Below, piece after piece: positions 35,887-47,348 of a DNA stretch of 64,000 bases (positions within the stretch are counted from its first letter, which is position 1; every line of letters begins with the position of its first letter). This DNA comes from Diploscapter coronatus (lineage: Eukaryota; Nematoda; Chromadorea; Rhabditida; Rhabditidae), in the NCBI GenBank assembly GCA_964036155.1, contig OZ038423.1, positions 47,135,249-47,199,248 on the forward strand, written 5' to 3'. The notes under the pieces were generated by a model. It saw nothing but the letters and a program-made list of their open reading frames with translations, was not told the origin of the DNA and ran no database searches. A program made the position numbers and the translations under genes.

Positions 35887-38800
35887 CTACTTGCCACTTC
35901 CCAGCAGAGAAAGGATCATCCAGAAGATATAGACCTGAAATTTTTCATTTTGACAAATCAAAATATGCTAAACTTATAATTTTGAAAGAAAAAAAATCAA
36001 ATAAAATTTGTGAAATCTTACAATATCAATGAAAATCTGAACAGCGGCGAAGATGTGATCCTCGGGCGAGAGCTCGAATTTGCGACCACCCATCAGGAAC
36101 TGAAAATATCGTAATTAAAAATTAATTAGCCTATGATCAAATTTTCACGAGTGCACAGCAAATTTTAGCCACTTTTAAAGATAAAAATAGGCATCATTTA
36201 AAATTGAGATTAAGATGAAAGTATAAATTAAAGGAAAAAATATAATAAAGTTAAATAAAATATAAGCAAATAAATTCTACCTGAACATCAATAGCGAGAT
36301 ACATCATGAAGACAATGGACGCAAATAGGGCATAGATCATGTACACCCAATAGACGTGGAACGCGATTATTGACACGATCGCCACGATGCTGAACACCAT
36401 CAGGCACATCGACAGGATGAACATGATGCCCATGCAGCTGCAGATTTACATATTCGATTTTAAAAATTTTTTAATTCTTCTTTCATTTTATTCTTGAGAG
36501 ATATGATATGATTAGTATCGAATTGCTCAGTGTGAAGAGAGGAACATGTTGATATACAATTTTTTAGAATTAGCATATCATTGAAAATTTGAAGTCTTAT
36601 AGCTCGCAGAATTTAAAAATTTTAAGTCGAATTTGGCATCAAGATAACCAGTGTAAAAAGAGAAATAACTTGATACCGAATTAGTTGAAATTAGAAAATA
36701 TTTAACAAATTTGGTACCAAAATGGTCCGTGTGAAGGAGAGGAATAGCTTACTATAAAAATAGTCAAAAGAATAAAAAAACTTACTCGGTCAAATCATAT
36801 TTAGTCTGACTAGCGAAAATAATGACAGTCGCGCAGCAAACCGTGCAGATCACCAAAGCCAGCAGGACGGTATCCACTTTGTGGTGGGCCGTGATCACAT
36901 AAAATACAGTAATCTTTATTCAAATTAAAATAGAATGTTAGATTACTATAGCTTTTCTTCAAAAAATTGAAATATCCTATCCCAATACCATAAATTATTA
37001 CCGCTTGATTTTAGATTTTTCTGTAAGTCTATCAAAAGATGAATCTTTACCCATTTAAAACTTTTGGTATAACTTTTAAACTAAAAAATATCATTCTTTC
37101 ATGCTCAAAGATTACGGCATTTCCAAAAGTACAGTAACCCTACCATGGTCATGTATCCAGTGGCGAGCGTGAAAATGGCAGTAAGGATAAGATTGGCGGG
37201 GAACGACCTTCTGACGGACTCACAGCACACGAGAACCAGGTAGGTCACAAAAAAGACACCACTGAAATATTGATCTCTTTTCAAAGTATTTTATATCTAA
37301 TCGAGAAAAATTAGTTTTTTTAAAATTCATTTTCAGGAATATTTTATTTAAAAATTTTTTTAAAATCTTACTATCCAGTCCAGTACATGCCCATGCTGGT
37401 TCTAACGAAATTTTTCGTTTCCGGATTCATGAACGGAATGGCGGTCATCACAGCGACCTAAAATTGATCTTTTTCAGAAAATTTGATCTCGTTTAAAAAT
37501 TTCGTATCTCTTTTCAAAAACTCACCACCAGAAGCATGACCGTCACCAGCATGAATACCTTCCTCACGAACGCGTTACGGATCGAGCGATCACTGAAAAT
37601 TAAAAATTGATCACTTTTCTTCAAATTTGTATTATTTCAAAAACCTTTGGTCTATTTCCTTTTTTCAAAATTTGTATTTCTTTTAAAAAAAAAATTCAAT
37701 TTTAACCTGAAATGGAAGCTGTATTTGGGGTCGAAAACTCCGGTTCCGGCCTCCCCCTGCTCAGCATAGTGCGGTCCGGGCCTCGGCACGGGGGGCGGAG
37801 GCATAAAGCCTAAAAAATCCGATTTTCTTAAAGAAAAATCAATATCTTCCCCTCTATAAACAATGTATGAATATACTCAGCTGCTAATATTATCACCTTT
37901 CGTCAGCAACTTTATCGTCTTTTGGTCATTAAATTAACGATGTGTTGCAGCTAGGAAAGTAAATATTTTTGTCTTTTTTTGAATTTTTCAATAAAAAATA
38001 GAAAGTCTATTTTCTTGAAAAAAAAATGTTTTTTCCTGACTTACTCTGATTCTGTCCCGGGGGCGGGGCCCAACCGGGCGGGGGCGCGCCCTGATTGCCA
38101 TATGGGTTACCGTATTGTGGATTGTAGCCGGGTTGCTGGTACGACATCGCTGAAAACGCAAAATCAGAAAAATGTCTATTTTCGATAAAATACTAAAAAA
38201 TCAATTAATGACATCGTAAAATAGCGCGCATTTACATTCACACAAAGTCTCGTATTTTCCGAGACTGAAATAAGGCTTCTCCTGATGAAGACAGTTGATA
38301 CAAAAATAAGGACTTTGAGGGTTTAGAACAGAGAAATAAAGAAAAGTAGAAAATAATCGATAATTCGGTTGCCCAAGTATAGTGGGTTTTAATGAAGTTA
38401 GAGTGACTGGGCGGACTGGAACTTTTTGTTCAGAAAAACGAGAAAAATCAAATTCAGTGAAACGAAGGGAATAGAATCAGTCCAAAACAAGTATCATCGT
38501 TCATTTCTAAAAATCAAGTTTAAAAATATAATTTTAGAAAATACTACATTTTTCTAGAAGTCAATAAAGTAAATTCTCATGGCAATACTTTTAATAAGTT
38601 CCAGGCACTTGACCGTGATATTTTCGAATATCAATAATAATTTTACGTGATAGTTGCTTGGCAACGCCGCAAGGCTATTATTTTCGCAAAAATCTTTTTT
38701 TTTATCTAAAAATCACAAAAGCTTATCAAACCTGCGCTTAATATTATCGCGAAATTTTCAGATATAAAAAGACGATGATTTAGCGTAAGTATTCGTCAGA

Positions 38801-40065
38801 AATAGTGACTCGTGGAAATTTGTTGGCAAAAAAATGAAATATCCTCAAAAAAATCGTAAAAATGGTCGCTTTTAATGAGGTGGATGATAAGAAAATCGAT
38901 TCTTAGCGTTAGCAATCGGGAAAAACAACCTGTTTTTATTGAAAGGTGGAGAAAGAATTTCCGCTTTTCATCGATTTTCACATTTTTCACGAGTGTCATA
39001 TTCTATGTCAACATTTTAGCGAACACTCAAATAAACGATATCAACCATCACGAAAATCGAATTTTTCCTAGAAACTTGTCAAACATTTGTCATAACTTAT
39101 TCATGAACAATTTCGCAATCTAGTGCGCTTTTTCGCCTATCATATGATACATTTAGCTAAATTAAACCAATTTCTGCAAAACTAGTCGAATTTAAATCTA
39201 AATAACGCCAAAATAGGAAATATCTATACAAAATTAACCAAACTTTTTCGCTAAAATAGCAAAATTCGATTCAAAAATGTGAAAATGAAGAATTGGTCTT
39301 GGAAACTCGGGAAAATTGCATATGCTTCAGAAAACACCCCTAAATCTTAGAGCATGTAAAAATAACAAAATCCCTACACATAACGTTATAAGATAGACCT
39401 TGAAAAACAGTTGGCATATAAAAATCAGGGCTAGCAAATGTTAGTCGAAATAGACTAGGCGGCTATTCTCACAAGCGCTATATCGATTTGCGGAAATTGC
39501 CGAAACTGGAGAAATAGTATGGAAAAAGGCGGGAGAGAAAGACATAAATAGGGGAAATAGTACGTTAAAAGGAGAAAAACACTTCAATCTAACGTCAAAG
39601 CATTTGATACCAAAACAAAGACGTCTGATATAAGCTATTCTCGAATTTTCCTTTTATGTAGATGAAGACATATTTCGCAAGAGTTAAGCTCCTTTCAGAA
39701 ATTATATCTAAGTCTATCACTATATCCTTTATCATAGGATATTTAAGAATATCCCATCCATTTTATTAGTCTATCCTTTATCATAGTCGTAGGACTTAAT
39801 GAATAAACTAAAAAATAATACCTGGATTAGGATTTTGCGGGACATTTTGGGGTATATAGGGTGGTGCGGTCTAAAAATATTTTGTGGGATTAGAAAAAAT
39901 TTCATTACCGCAGAATTTTGATATGGCTGACCATGTAATAATCGTCGATCTAAAAGTTGAATTAGAAATGGTGAAGTCGGTTTTTAAATAAAAAATATTT
40001 CAATAAACTGATGAAGATCAACTTTTCTATAATAAAAGTATGGTGAACCTACTTTCCGGATCCAT
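35887..40065 (-). CDS. TMBIM/Lifeguard-family protein (GRINA-like), copy 2, with long proline-rich N-terminus
   Basis: The core is complete: DRSIRNAFVRKVFMLVTVML, VRRSFPANLILTAIFTLATG, YALFASIVFMMYLAIDVQ, FLMGGRKFELSPEDHIFAAV and end WMILSLLGSGK. The N-terminus is Pro/Gly/Tyr-rich (MSYQQPGYNPQYGNPYGNQG) as in GRINA/LFG1. Two starts are possible. A TTTTCAG acceptor lies two bases before the ATG at 38147, which suits trans-splicing. Three further exons far upstream, 40065-40053, 39949-39909 and 39870-39822, read MDPENRRLLHGQPYQNSA then TAPPYIPQNVPQNPNP and join exon 38149 in correct phase across a 1.67-kb intron, so a longer isoform is likely. Membrane location and calcium/apoptosis roles are family knowledge. 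Intron 36434-36784 holds a degenerate triple repeat. Confidence 0.9.
36500..36770. repeat. Degenerate triple repeat in TMBIM copy 2 intron
   Basis: Three related segments carry GTGTGAAGAGAGGAA (36530), GTGTAAAAAGAGAAATA (36651) and GTGTGAAGGAGAGGAATA (36729), each followed by a TTGATA or CTTACTA-like word and an ATTAG-like word. The spacing is about 120 and 78 bp, so the array has decayed unevenly. Confidence 0.45.
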
Positions 40066-40502
40066 ATTTTAGTTGCGCGACTGTTTTCTCTTTGAGGTTT
40101 CAGCCAAATATTTGTGCAGATAGAAAAAAAAATCGATATTTGAAACTATTCGGTAGGGCCTTTTCACCAAGCCTCTTGTCCTTATCAAAAACTAAAGGCT
40201 TTACCATTTTAACATTAGCAATAAATACTAAGATTATTTTTTGCCAATTGATAAGACAACTAAGTCAAGAATAGATGGATTTATTTATAAAAAGAAAACT
40301 TGAACAATATTATTAAATATTGTACACTTTCTAGATTCTACCCATTGGTCTTTGATAAAAATAGGCAAGGAAATGCATATAATATATTTTTAAAAATACA
40401 CACATTTAGAGAAAAATCAATAAATACGTAAAATTCAAGAGACTATATTATGCAGTTTAAGTAGATAGAAGCTTGATTTTACTTTAAGGATGTTTAAAAT
40501 AG

Positions 40503-42083
40503 TTAATTCTTTTTGCCTAACAGGGACAAAATGAGCCAGAACAAATTCAGTACATCTAAATAGATTTGAATCGCGGCCATAACATGCTCTTCTGGAGAGA
40601 GTTCGATTTTCTTGCCACCCATAAGCATCTAAATTATTCGAAATTAACGTTTTATTCAGTTATCCTAATCGTTTAAATTGCCATTTAATTTAAAAATGAT
40701 AAATTTAGACTAAAACGAAATTTATGGTCATATACTTTCGATACTCGCTATTATGCCAACTTTCGTTATATAAATAAAAACGACTTATATTTAAGAATAT
40801 AGCATGTTTGAAGTACCTGAATATCCATGGCAAGATACATCACGAAGAATAAGGTAATTAGAAGTGTGTATACAAATGATAGCCAAGGAATGACGGCGTA
40901 AAATCGAGTGAGATGGCAGATGAGCAAGAGGATTGCCGTTACGAAGATCACCATGAGAAAAATGAACATATAGCCCATGCAGCTAAATTATATACCGTAT
41001 AGAATGGATTATTACTGTAACATATTAGACACTTGATTATATTAGATGTTTTGTATTATGCTTTTATCGTTAGCATAAATACATAACTCGCTATATAATA
41101 CAGTTAAAATGTGTTAATTGCATAAATATAAATTAACGCACCTCGTTAAATCATATTTCGTCTGCATAGCGAATACGATGATCAGTGCGCAAACCACCGT
41201 GGTTACAATTAGCGACAAAACGACTGATTCCGCAGTGTACTGCGCACACACGACTGCCGACATGTAACCCGTAGCTATGGTCTAAAATGAACATAATAAT
41301 ATAATAGATGATCATATATATATATATTTAAATATAACATAATATAGCTCACAAATATTCCTAACAGAATGACATTTTTGGGGTAGGACCGTCTTAACCC
41401 TTCACTACAGGCCAACGTCATATATGAGATTAGGAATACGGCGCTAAAATTAATATAAATATGTTTAAAAATTATAATTCAATTAATAGAACCGTAAACC
41501 AATTAAAAAAATTTGGATGTTAATATAGATAGATGATATGCATGCAAGCCTGAAATAGTAATACCATATACTTTAGCATAAAACAGCTATAATATATGAC
41601 ATGGAGTAAAGGGTATTATATTATAAATATATTTACATTAATAACTTACTATCCAATCCAAACGGTCCATGAATTGTTCTGGACGAATCCTAGAGTTGGT
41701 CTATGGAGGAATGGAAACGCAGACATCGCCGCAGTAATGAGCATCATGATCGTCACCCAACAGAAGACTTTCCGGACGAACCCTTGACGAATTGAACGGT
41801 TACTTAAATTATTTATTTAAACCATAATTTTAATATAAATTATCTTATAGTTAAAAAACAACTTTAATGACTCGTTTATGAAATGTATTAATGATACTAC
41901 TTGGAAATATTTTATATTATTTTAATTGAATGTATTGTTATAACACATTGTTAAATCCTACTCGAAAGATAGTCCTTCTTTGTTTCCCTGTTCAGCATAG
42001 TGAACATCGTCTTGCGGTGGAGCACTTGATTGCAAGTTTTCATGCTCTTGATTCGGGTTATAAGTTACTGGTTCGTATACCAT
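40503..42083 (-). CDS. TMBIM/Lifeguard-family membrane protein, copy 3
   Basis: The protein starts MVYEPVTYNPNQEHENLQSS, a short polar N-terminus with HYAEQGNKEGLSFE like the HYAEQGEAGTGVFD segment of copy 2, then RSIRQGFVRKVFWVTIMMLI and the helices, with FSYMLLYSI-like segments, SWLSFVYTLLITLFFVMYLA, then MLMGGKKIELSPEEHVMAAI and end LNLFWLILSLLGKKN (stop 40505-40503). It is most like copy 2, lies 437 bp upstream of that gene's distal start on the same strand, and is probably a tandem duplicate. Its introns are AT-rich. The family role is membrane calcium and cell-death control; nothing in this copy suggests loss of function. Confidence 0.9.
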
Positions 42084-42794
42084 TATCTGAAATTTAACAA
42101 ATAAATAGTGAAATATCACTGAAATACAATAACAAAAAATATCGATATCAATTCAAATATCTGAATTTCAAAGGTTTATATTCTTTTACTATAGACAAAA
42201 CACGTAAAAAAATGATGTCTCATCACTTTCCCATACAAAATTTCGAAATATCTACATTCTCACGTAAAATGTCGAAATGCCGACATACTTTCGCTAACTA
42301 TAGCTTCCTATCTTAAAAATACACAGTATGTCATAATAACTAAAGACAGAATAAAAAAGTAAAAATAATCAAATTCATATAGTCGATCAATACTTGAAGG
42401 CTCTGCGTAAACCTTCTCTTTTGAAAAGAGAAATGGTCATTCTTCCCAGCTATCGTTGGGGTTTAAAGGAACACACTTCAAAGTCATTGAGTCAGAAAAC
42501 ATATCTCTCGTCTTATGTTTAAACACAGGTATATAAAAACGTCTGTCATCTCAAAATATTTTACAGACAGTGTAAAATTGTCATTCCGACCATTGCAATC
42601 AACTCCATTTGAGCTTTGATAGTTTGAACTAATTTCGAAATTTTTCATTTAGAAAATAACAACAATTTATTGACCAACAAATAACTATGAATGTCTATAA
42701 CGATTACTAATCTAATATCTAAATTTTATATATGGTTTGCAAAAAATAAAACTTATCATTTTTTACAAATATTATATTTTCTAAGCAAAATAAT
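42084..42794. other. Intergenic region, no gene seen
   Basis: AT-rich spacer between two minus-strand genes, holding the promoter of TMBIM copy 3 and the 3' end of the pseudouridine synthase homologue. I see no coding exon, RNA gene or clear repeat in it. Confidence 0.45.
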
Positions 42795-44893
42795 TTACAT
42801 AGAACTTTCTCTGTCGAAGAATTGGTCTTCGTTCTTTTTCAGAAAATCTTCGTAAGCTCCTCTCAATTGCAAAACGTTTAGGGCCGCCATAAAGTGTACT
42901 GAATTAAAAAATAATAATTGAATTAAAATAACTTTTTTCACCAGGAGGCTGCGAACCCGCAGTCAGATACATTGCCTCTTCGTCTGTGACTTTATCTTTC
43001 TGGCCGTATTTGGGGAAGACCTGAGTTTTTAAAAATTAAAAAAAAAGATCATTACTAAAAGTAGTATGCAAAACTATAAATATTCGATTTTAATCAATTT
43101 ACCATGTTTCATCACATTTTTTCTGGTTACTTTTAACCATAGGTAAAAATTGTAAATCTTACCGTTTGAAAAACGTGAAAATACATGGGCAACGCATTTC
43201 TCAGGGCGACCTCTTTCATATCGAACTTGTGGCAGAGTTGTTCGGGGAAATACTGAAAATTAGAATTTAAAAAATCAATAATAAATAAAAAGTAACAACA
43301 AATACCGATTTATGATCTTTCATTTTGAATTTTCGCTGGGGCGGCAAGATCGTTGGCTCTCCTTCCAAATCATACAGGCGACTACAGTAAATCTGAAAGT
43401 TAGCATAAATCTAAAAAAAACAATAGAAAATTTGAAAAAATCACCTCATCTCCCAAAACTGGACATCCCAAATTCGATAGAGCTATCCTAGGAAAGTGTC
43501 GGGCAAATTTGTTCGTGGAAACTTTCAGCAAGGAACATCCGTTTGCTTCTCCAAGGACCTCGTATTCGACCCGACCCATAACAGCGTATTTTCCGGATCT
43601 GAAAATTTCAAATATTTTCAAATATACTACTTTGGCAAAGGTTATAAGTGTCTTGCAGTTGATACTTATTTAAGAATGAATAAATGCAATCTTTAGCCTC
43701 GGCCCTATATTGCTTATTTGTGACCAGAAAAAATATGAGATAGAAAATATTTGCTAACTTTCGAATCCTAAAAATATGGTCAACTAATTCTTTGCAAAAA
43801 TGTATCAAATTACAAATTGCGTACCTCATCCTCTTAGTTGCATTTTCTTCTACAAAGATGTACTCCTTGTGAGTGCCGACCTGTTGAAACGTGGCGTAGC
43901 CCTGGATGTAGCCCTCCTTTTGCGGGGGACGGTTCAGGGCGATCGCTCTGGAAAATGGGAAGGAAGGGGTATATGAAATCTCCTTATATAAAACGGGTAT
44001 ATGAAATCCACTCACATGGCTGTGTGATGGTATGGTTCGTTCCTTCCCGCACTCGCGTTTGCCCGATTGATGCTCCTTTTCAAGTACTGGAAGTCGTGCG
44101 GGCTGCATGGAAGGACTATTGAGCCGGAGAGATATCTGAAAATACTTTGATAAAAATAGATATATGAAATGTTTTCTTCAGGTTAGAAAGAGATATAATA
44201 AAAATATAAATTTTGGGCTAATCTGATTTTTGGTTAGCAAAATGATTTGAGTTTTGAAAGAAAATGATAAAACTAAAAAAAGCCAACCTCTTCAACCCCG
44301 TGCAGAAAGTGAGCATCGGCTCGTCCAGGTATCTTTTGAGCAGCGGAATGCAGTCCTCAATCACCACGTCATGTTCATCCCTTTTAATCACTGTCTAAAA
44401 CATCGAAATAAAAAATATTGTGAATTTCATATTATTAGCGTAAAGCTTTAGAATAGTGTCGATAAAGAAAAAAACTATATAAACTTTCCAAAAGAGTAAA
44501 AATATTACCCCATCTAAAAACTCGCGCTTCTCCTCGTCTCTAACCGAGTTTTCGAAAATCCCGCCGCCTTCTTGACGCTGTCCTACGCAGGAGACGCCGT
44601 AGGGCTTGGGAAGAATGACGTAGCGAGCTGAAAAATAAATTTTAAAATTAAATTCAAGAAAATAATACTAAAAATTTAAACGATTCAAAAAATCCACATT
44701 TCTCATGAAGAATGACGTTTTTGGAGAGGTAATTCGCCAATTGCTCCACGTATTTGAAAACCATAGGGTTCAGGGCGGTTTTTATTTGCTGAGCACTGAA
44801 AAATTATTCATTAAAACATAATTTTGAGTAAGTTCGTAATTTTAATTTAAAAAAGCCACAATTTTACCTGGCCTTTCCGATTTTCCCCGCCAT
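42795..44893 (-). CDS. RluA/RPUSD-type RNA pseudouridine synthase homologue, probably catalytically impaired
   Basis: The protein starts MAGKIGKAS and reads NPMVFKYVEQLANYLSKNVI, SRYVILPKPYGVSCVGQRQE (family block I, NKPxG-like), KRYLDEPMLTFCTGLKRYLS (block II), then YIQGYATFQQVGTHKEYIFV, GRVEYEVLGEANGCSLLKVS, FARHFPRIALSNLGCPVLGD (RNA-binding block) and ends FLKKNEDQFFDRESSM. These blocks and their order are those of mitochondrial RPUSD3/RPUSD4-like proteins. In active enzymes block II is HRLDxxTSG; here the aligned residues are TGLKRYLSG, so the nucleophilic Asp is Lys. The change spans a splice junction, but phase leaves no alternative I can see. Its start is 240 bp after the stop of the SAP30BP-like gene, possibly one operon. 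Confidence 0.82.
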
Positions 44894-45133
44894 TTTTCAT
44901 GAGCTTGAACTAGAAAACCTAGAACTTTCAATATTATCAGAAAATTTGCATTTTTTCAAAATATCGTCGGTTTCAAACCAAAATCTAAAAAAAAAAACCA
45001 AACTTTTGAAGATAGTTCAAATTTTATTCCATAACTCTAAAACAAACAATCAGAAAAGAGGAAAATAAATAACGAAAGTGAAAATCTGGGATGGGTTAGA
45101 AAAAAAATACGAACAAACTTTTCGGTTCAAATT

Positions 45134-47124
45134 TTATTTCTTTTGGGTCGGCGCGGCAGGTTTTTTCGCTGGTGGGGCTTGTTCCGACGCGATTCTTTGA
45201 AGTTCCGCTGAAATAAACCAAATTTAACACCATTTTAAGTAGCCCCTTCAAAAATTCGCCCATTTGATCGCTTACTCATTTGACAAGTTCACTTATTTTT
45301 TAAATGAAAAATGGATGAACTTCCCAGAAACAGTTTTTAAAATTTACCCAAATGTTCATAGAAACAGTTCTCGGGAAACGCGTGGGGGTCGAAAATGTTC
45401 GGCGGGAAATTGCTGCCCTTTTCGTCCAAACTAAACTCCTCGATAAATCGCTCGTAGCTGGACGGGTTCTGCAAACGTTATCTCTTAAAATGCATTTTTC
45501 CAAGAAAACTCGAAATGTGCCTCAAACATTGAATTTCACCTGAAAATGTTTCTGGTCCTTGATTTGCGCATTCATGTCGATTCCAGCGCCTTTGCAGTCG
45601 AAAAAGCCCAAGAATTTTTGCTAAACATTGAATCATCAAAAAGATTTTTAGAAATAGAAAAAAAACCTGCAGAACATAATCGCACTCTCCCGGTGGGTCT
45701 GGTGGCAGTCTGACTTCGCCTTCGTATTCCACCACTGCGGCGGTAGCGTCTCGGTCCTGAATTATTTCAGCTTTGTTTTCGAAAAATCTGTTTAATAAGT
45801 AAAAAAAATTACCGGCGTCATTTGTCCCTCGTTTTGTGGCGTCTGCGGACTCACATCGTACTGTGGCGAGTTGGCGCTTGAATCTTGGAGCTAAAATTTT
45901 AATTTTGAAAAATGACAATCGTTAATTTTTCAATTTTAACACCTGTCTCAACAATTTCTGAGCTTCTTCAACCTCAACATCAATTAGCTTTTCGTCCTCG
46001 TCCGAGTTATCCTAGAGTTTCCGAGTCAGAATGAAATGAAATCAAACCTCCTTTCATAATCTTCGAAATTTCAGATTATATTGCAATAAATAGAACATCG
46101 CAGAATTAACAATCTCTAAATCTCCTGAATTTTCTATTTCACTATGAACATTTCGATATCAATCAAGGCTATATTTAGAGAAATATCAAAGATTGGAAAA
46201 ATAGACCAAAATGTTCAAAAATTATAAAAAAAAAAAAATGATTTTAAAAAAGCAATCAAACCTCCTGACTCTGCCTTTCTGGAGGTTTGGGCTCTTCGAT
46301 TTGTTCCTCCCTAAACTTGAAGAGTTAGAAAAGCTTTTTGAAAAAAGTGAAAACCTAAATAAGTTTAGGGTAGACTACTATAAAATGTCTACTTTTAATA
46401 TACCTGATCGAATCTGGACTGGCCCCGCTGCTCTGTGCACCTTCATTCGCTTCTCGATCTGCTTGTTCGAAAGCGTCCTCTTTGCCGTCTCCGGCCACAT
46501 TCATGGAAAGGAGCGAGGCTGTCGAGCTGGCCTGAAACGGAAATTGTGACTCTAAAAAATGCACTTGAAAGATTTCGAGATAAATTTTGAAATTCCAGGA
46601 TTTGAAACCATGACTTTTCAAATTAAAAAAAATATAATTTCTGGCTCATAATTCAACCATTTTTGGGTGACGATAAAGTTGCTTTCAAAAATTAGCATAA
46701 TTCTAACCTGGTGAAAATTGCCCAGCTGCGTAGGCGTATTGGACTCCGAGCCTGCGTTCGTCGATCTCCTTTTGGGCGGGGGCGGCTCGAAGAGCTCAGA
46801 GCGTGTCGAGCTGTGGTTGCTTGAGGATTCTGAAAATATTTATTTTTAGTTTTATCGAAGGATTCTTGGGAATTTTATTCATTCTTATGATAGAATTTTG
46901 TTGGTAAGGAAAGATGAGATGAAATTTACAAAAATTTATTTGTCATTTTGTTACCTTCAAACATGACCTCCGAATCTTTCCTCTGTTTCGACTTATTGTG
47001 TCGATTCGGGGAGCGGGGTCCTGAAAAAGTTGAAAATGCGACTTTGAAAATCTAAAAATTCACCCGCACCTCTATTCGGACTTCCCTCGTCAGAATCACT
47101 ACCGTAGTCCACCAAATTCAGCAT
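45134..47124 (-). CDS. SAP30-binding protein (HCNGP family)
   Basis: The protein starts MLNLVDYGSDSDEGSPNRG, which matches the family's short N-terminal SLxxYxSD motif, continues through an acidic, Ser-rich middle (SELFEPPPPKRRSTNAGSES, DNSDEDEKLIDVEVEEA), and has the conserved HCNGP core: EGEVRLPPDPPGECDYVLQ, GIDMNAQIKDQKHFQNPSSY, ERFIEEFSLDEKGSNFPPNI, FDPHAFPENCFYEHLAELQ. It ends AAPTQKK. In vertebrates this nuclear protein binds the Sin3 corepressor subunit SAP30 and also acts in splicing of short introns; the latter role is notable in a genome with 37-50 bp introns. Several small minus-strand exons join in frame. Its start is 224 bp from the divergent L2HGDH start. Confidence 0.88.
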
Positions 47125-47348
47125 TTTTCGAAATCACTCGGTCCTGAAATAAGTCAAAAATTGAAACAAGTTTAAACAAATCGAAAACTCATCAAAAGCG
47201 AAACTAAAAATGCGCCAAGCTTACCGAGTGTCCGAAAGAGACAGTTGGAAAACGAGAGAGTGAAAAGACGCATAAAACTAGCCTTCGCTATTTTCAAAAA
47301 GTTCCTCATCGAGTTTTCGACTTTCAGGTAATTTTCCTGCACAAATCG
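47125..47348. promoter_or_regulatory. Divergent promoter of the SAP30BP-like and L2HGDH genes
   Basis: Only 224 bp separate the two start codons, which face away from each other. A CTTTCAG acceptor at about 47329 probably receives the spliced leader of the L2HGDH mRNA. No specific factor site is claimed. Confidence 0.45.

Noticed and set aside
38875..39123. 82-codon plus-strand frame with one hydrophobic segment
   Set aside because: It is in a minus-strand intron, with no acceptor, donor or family support.
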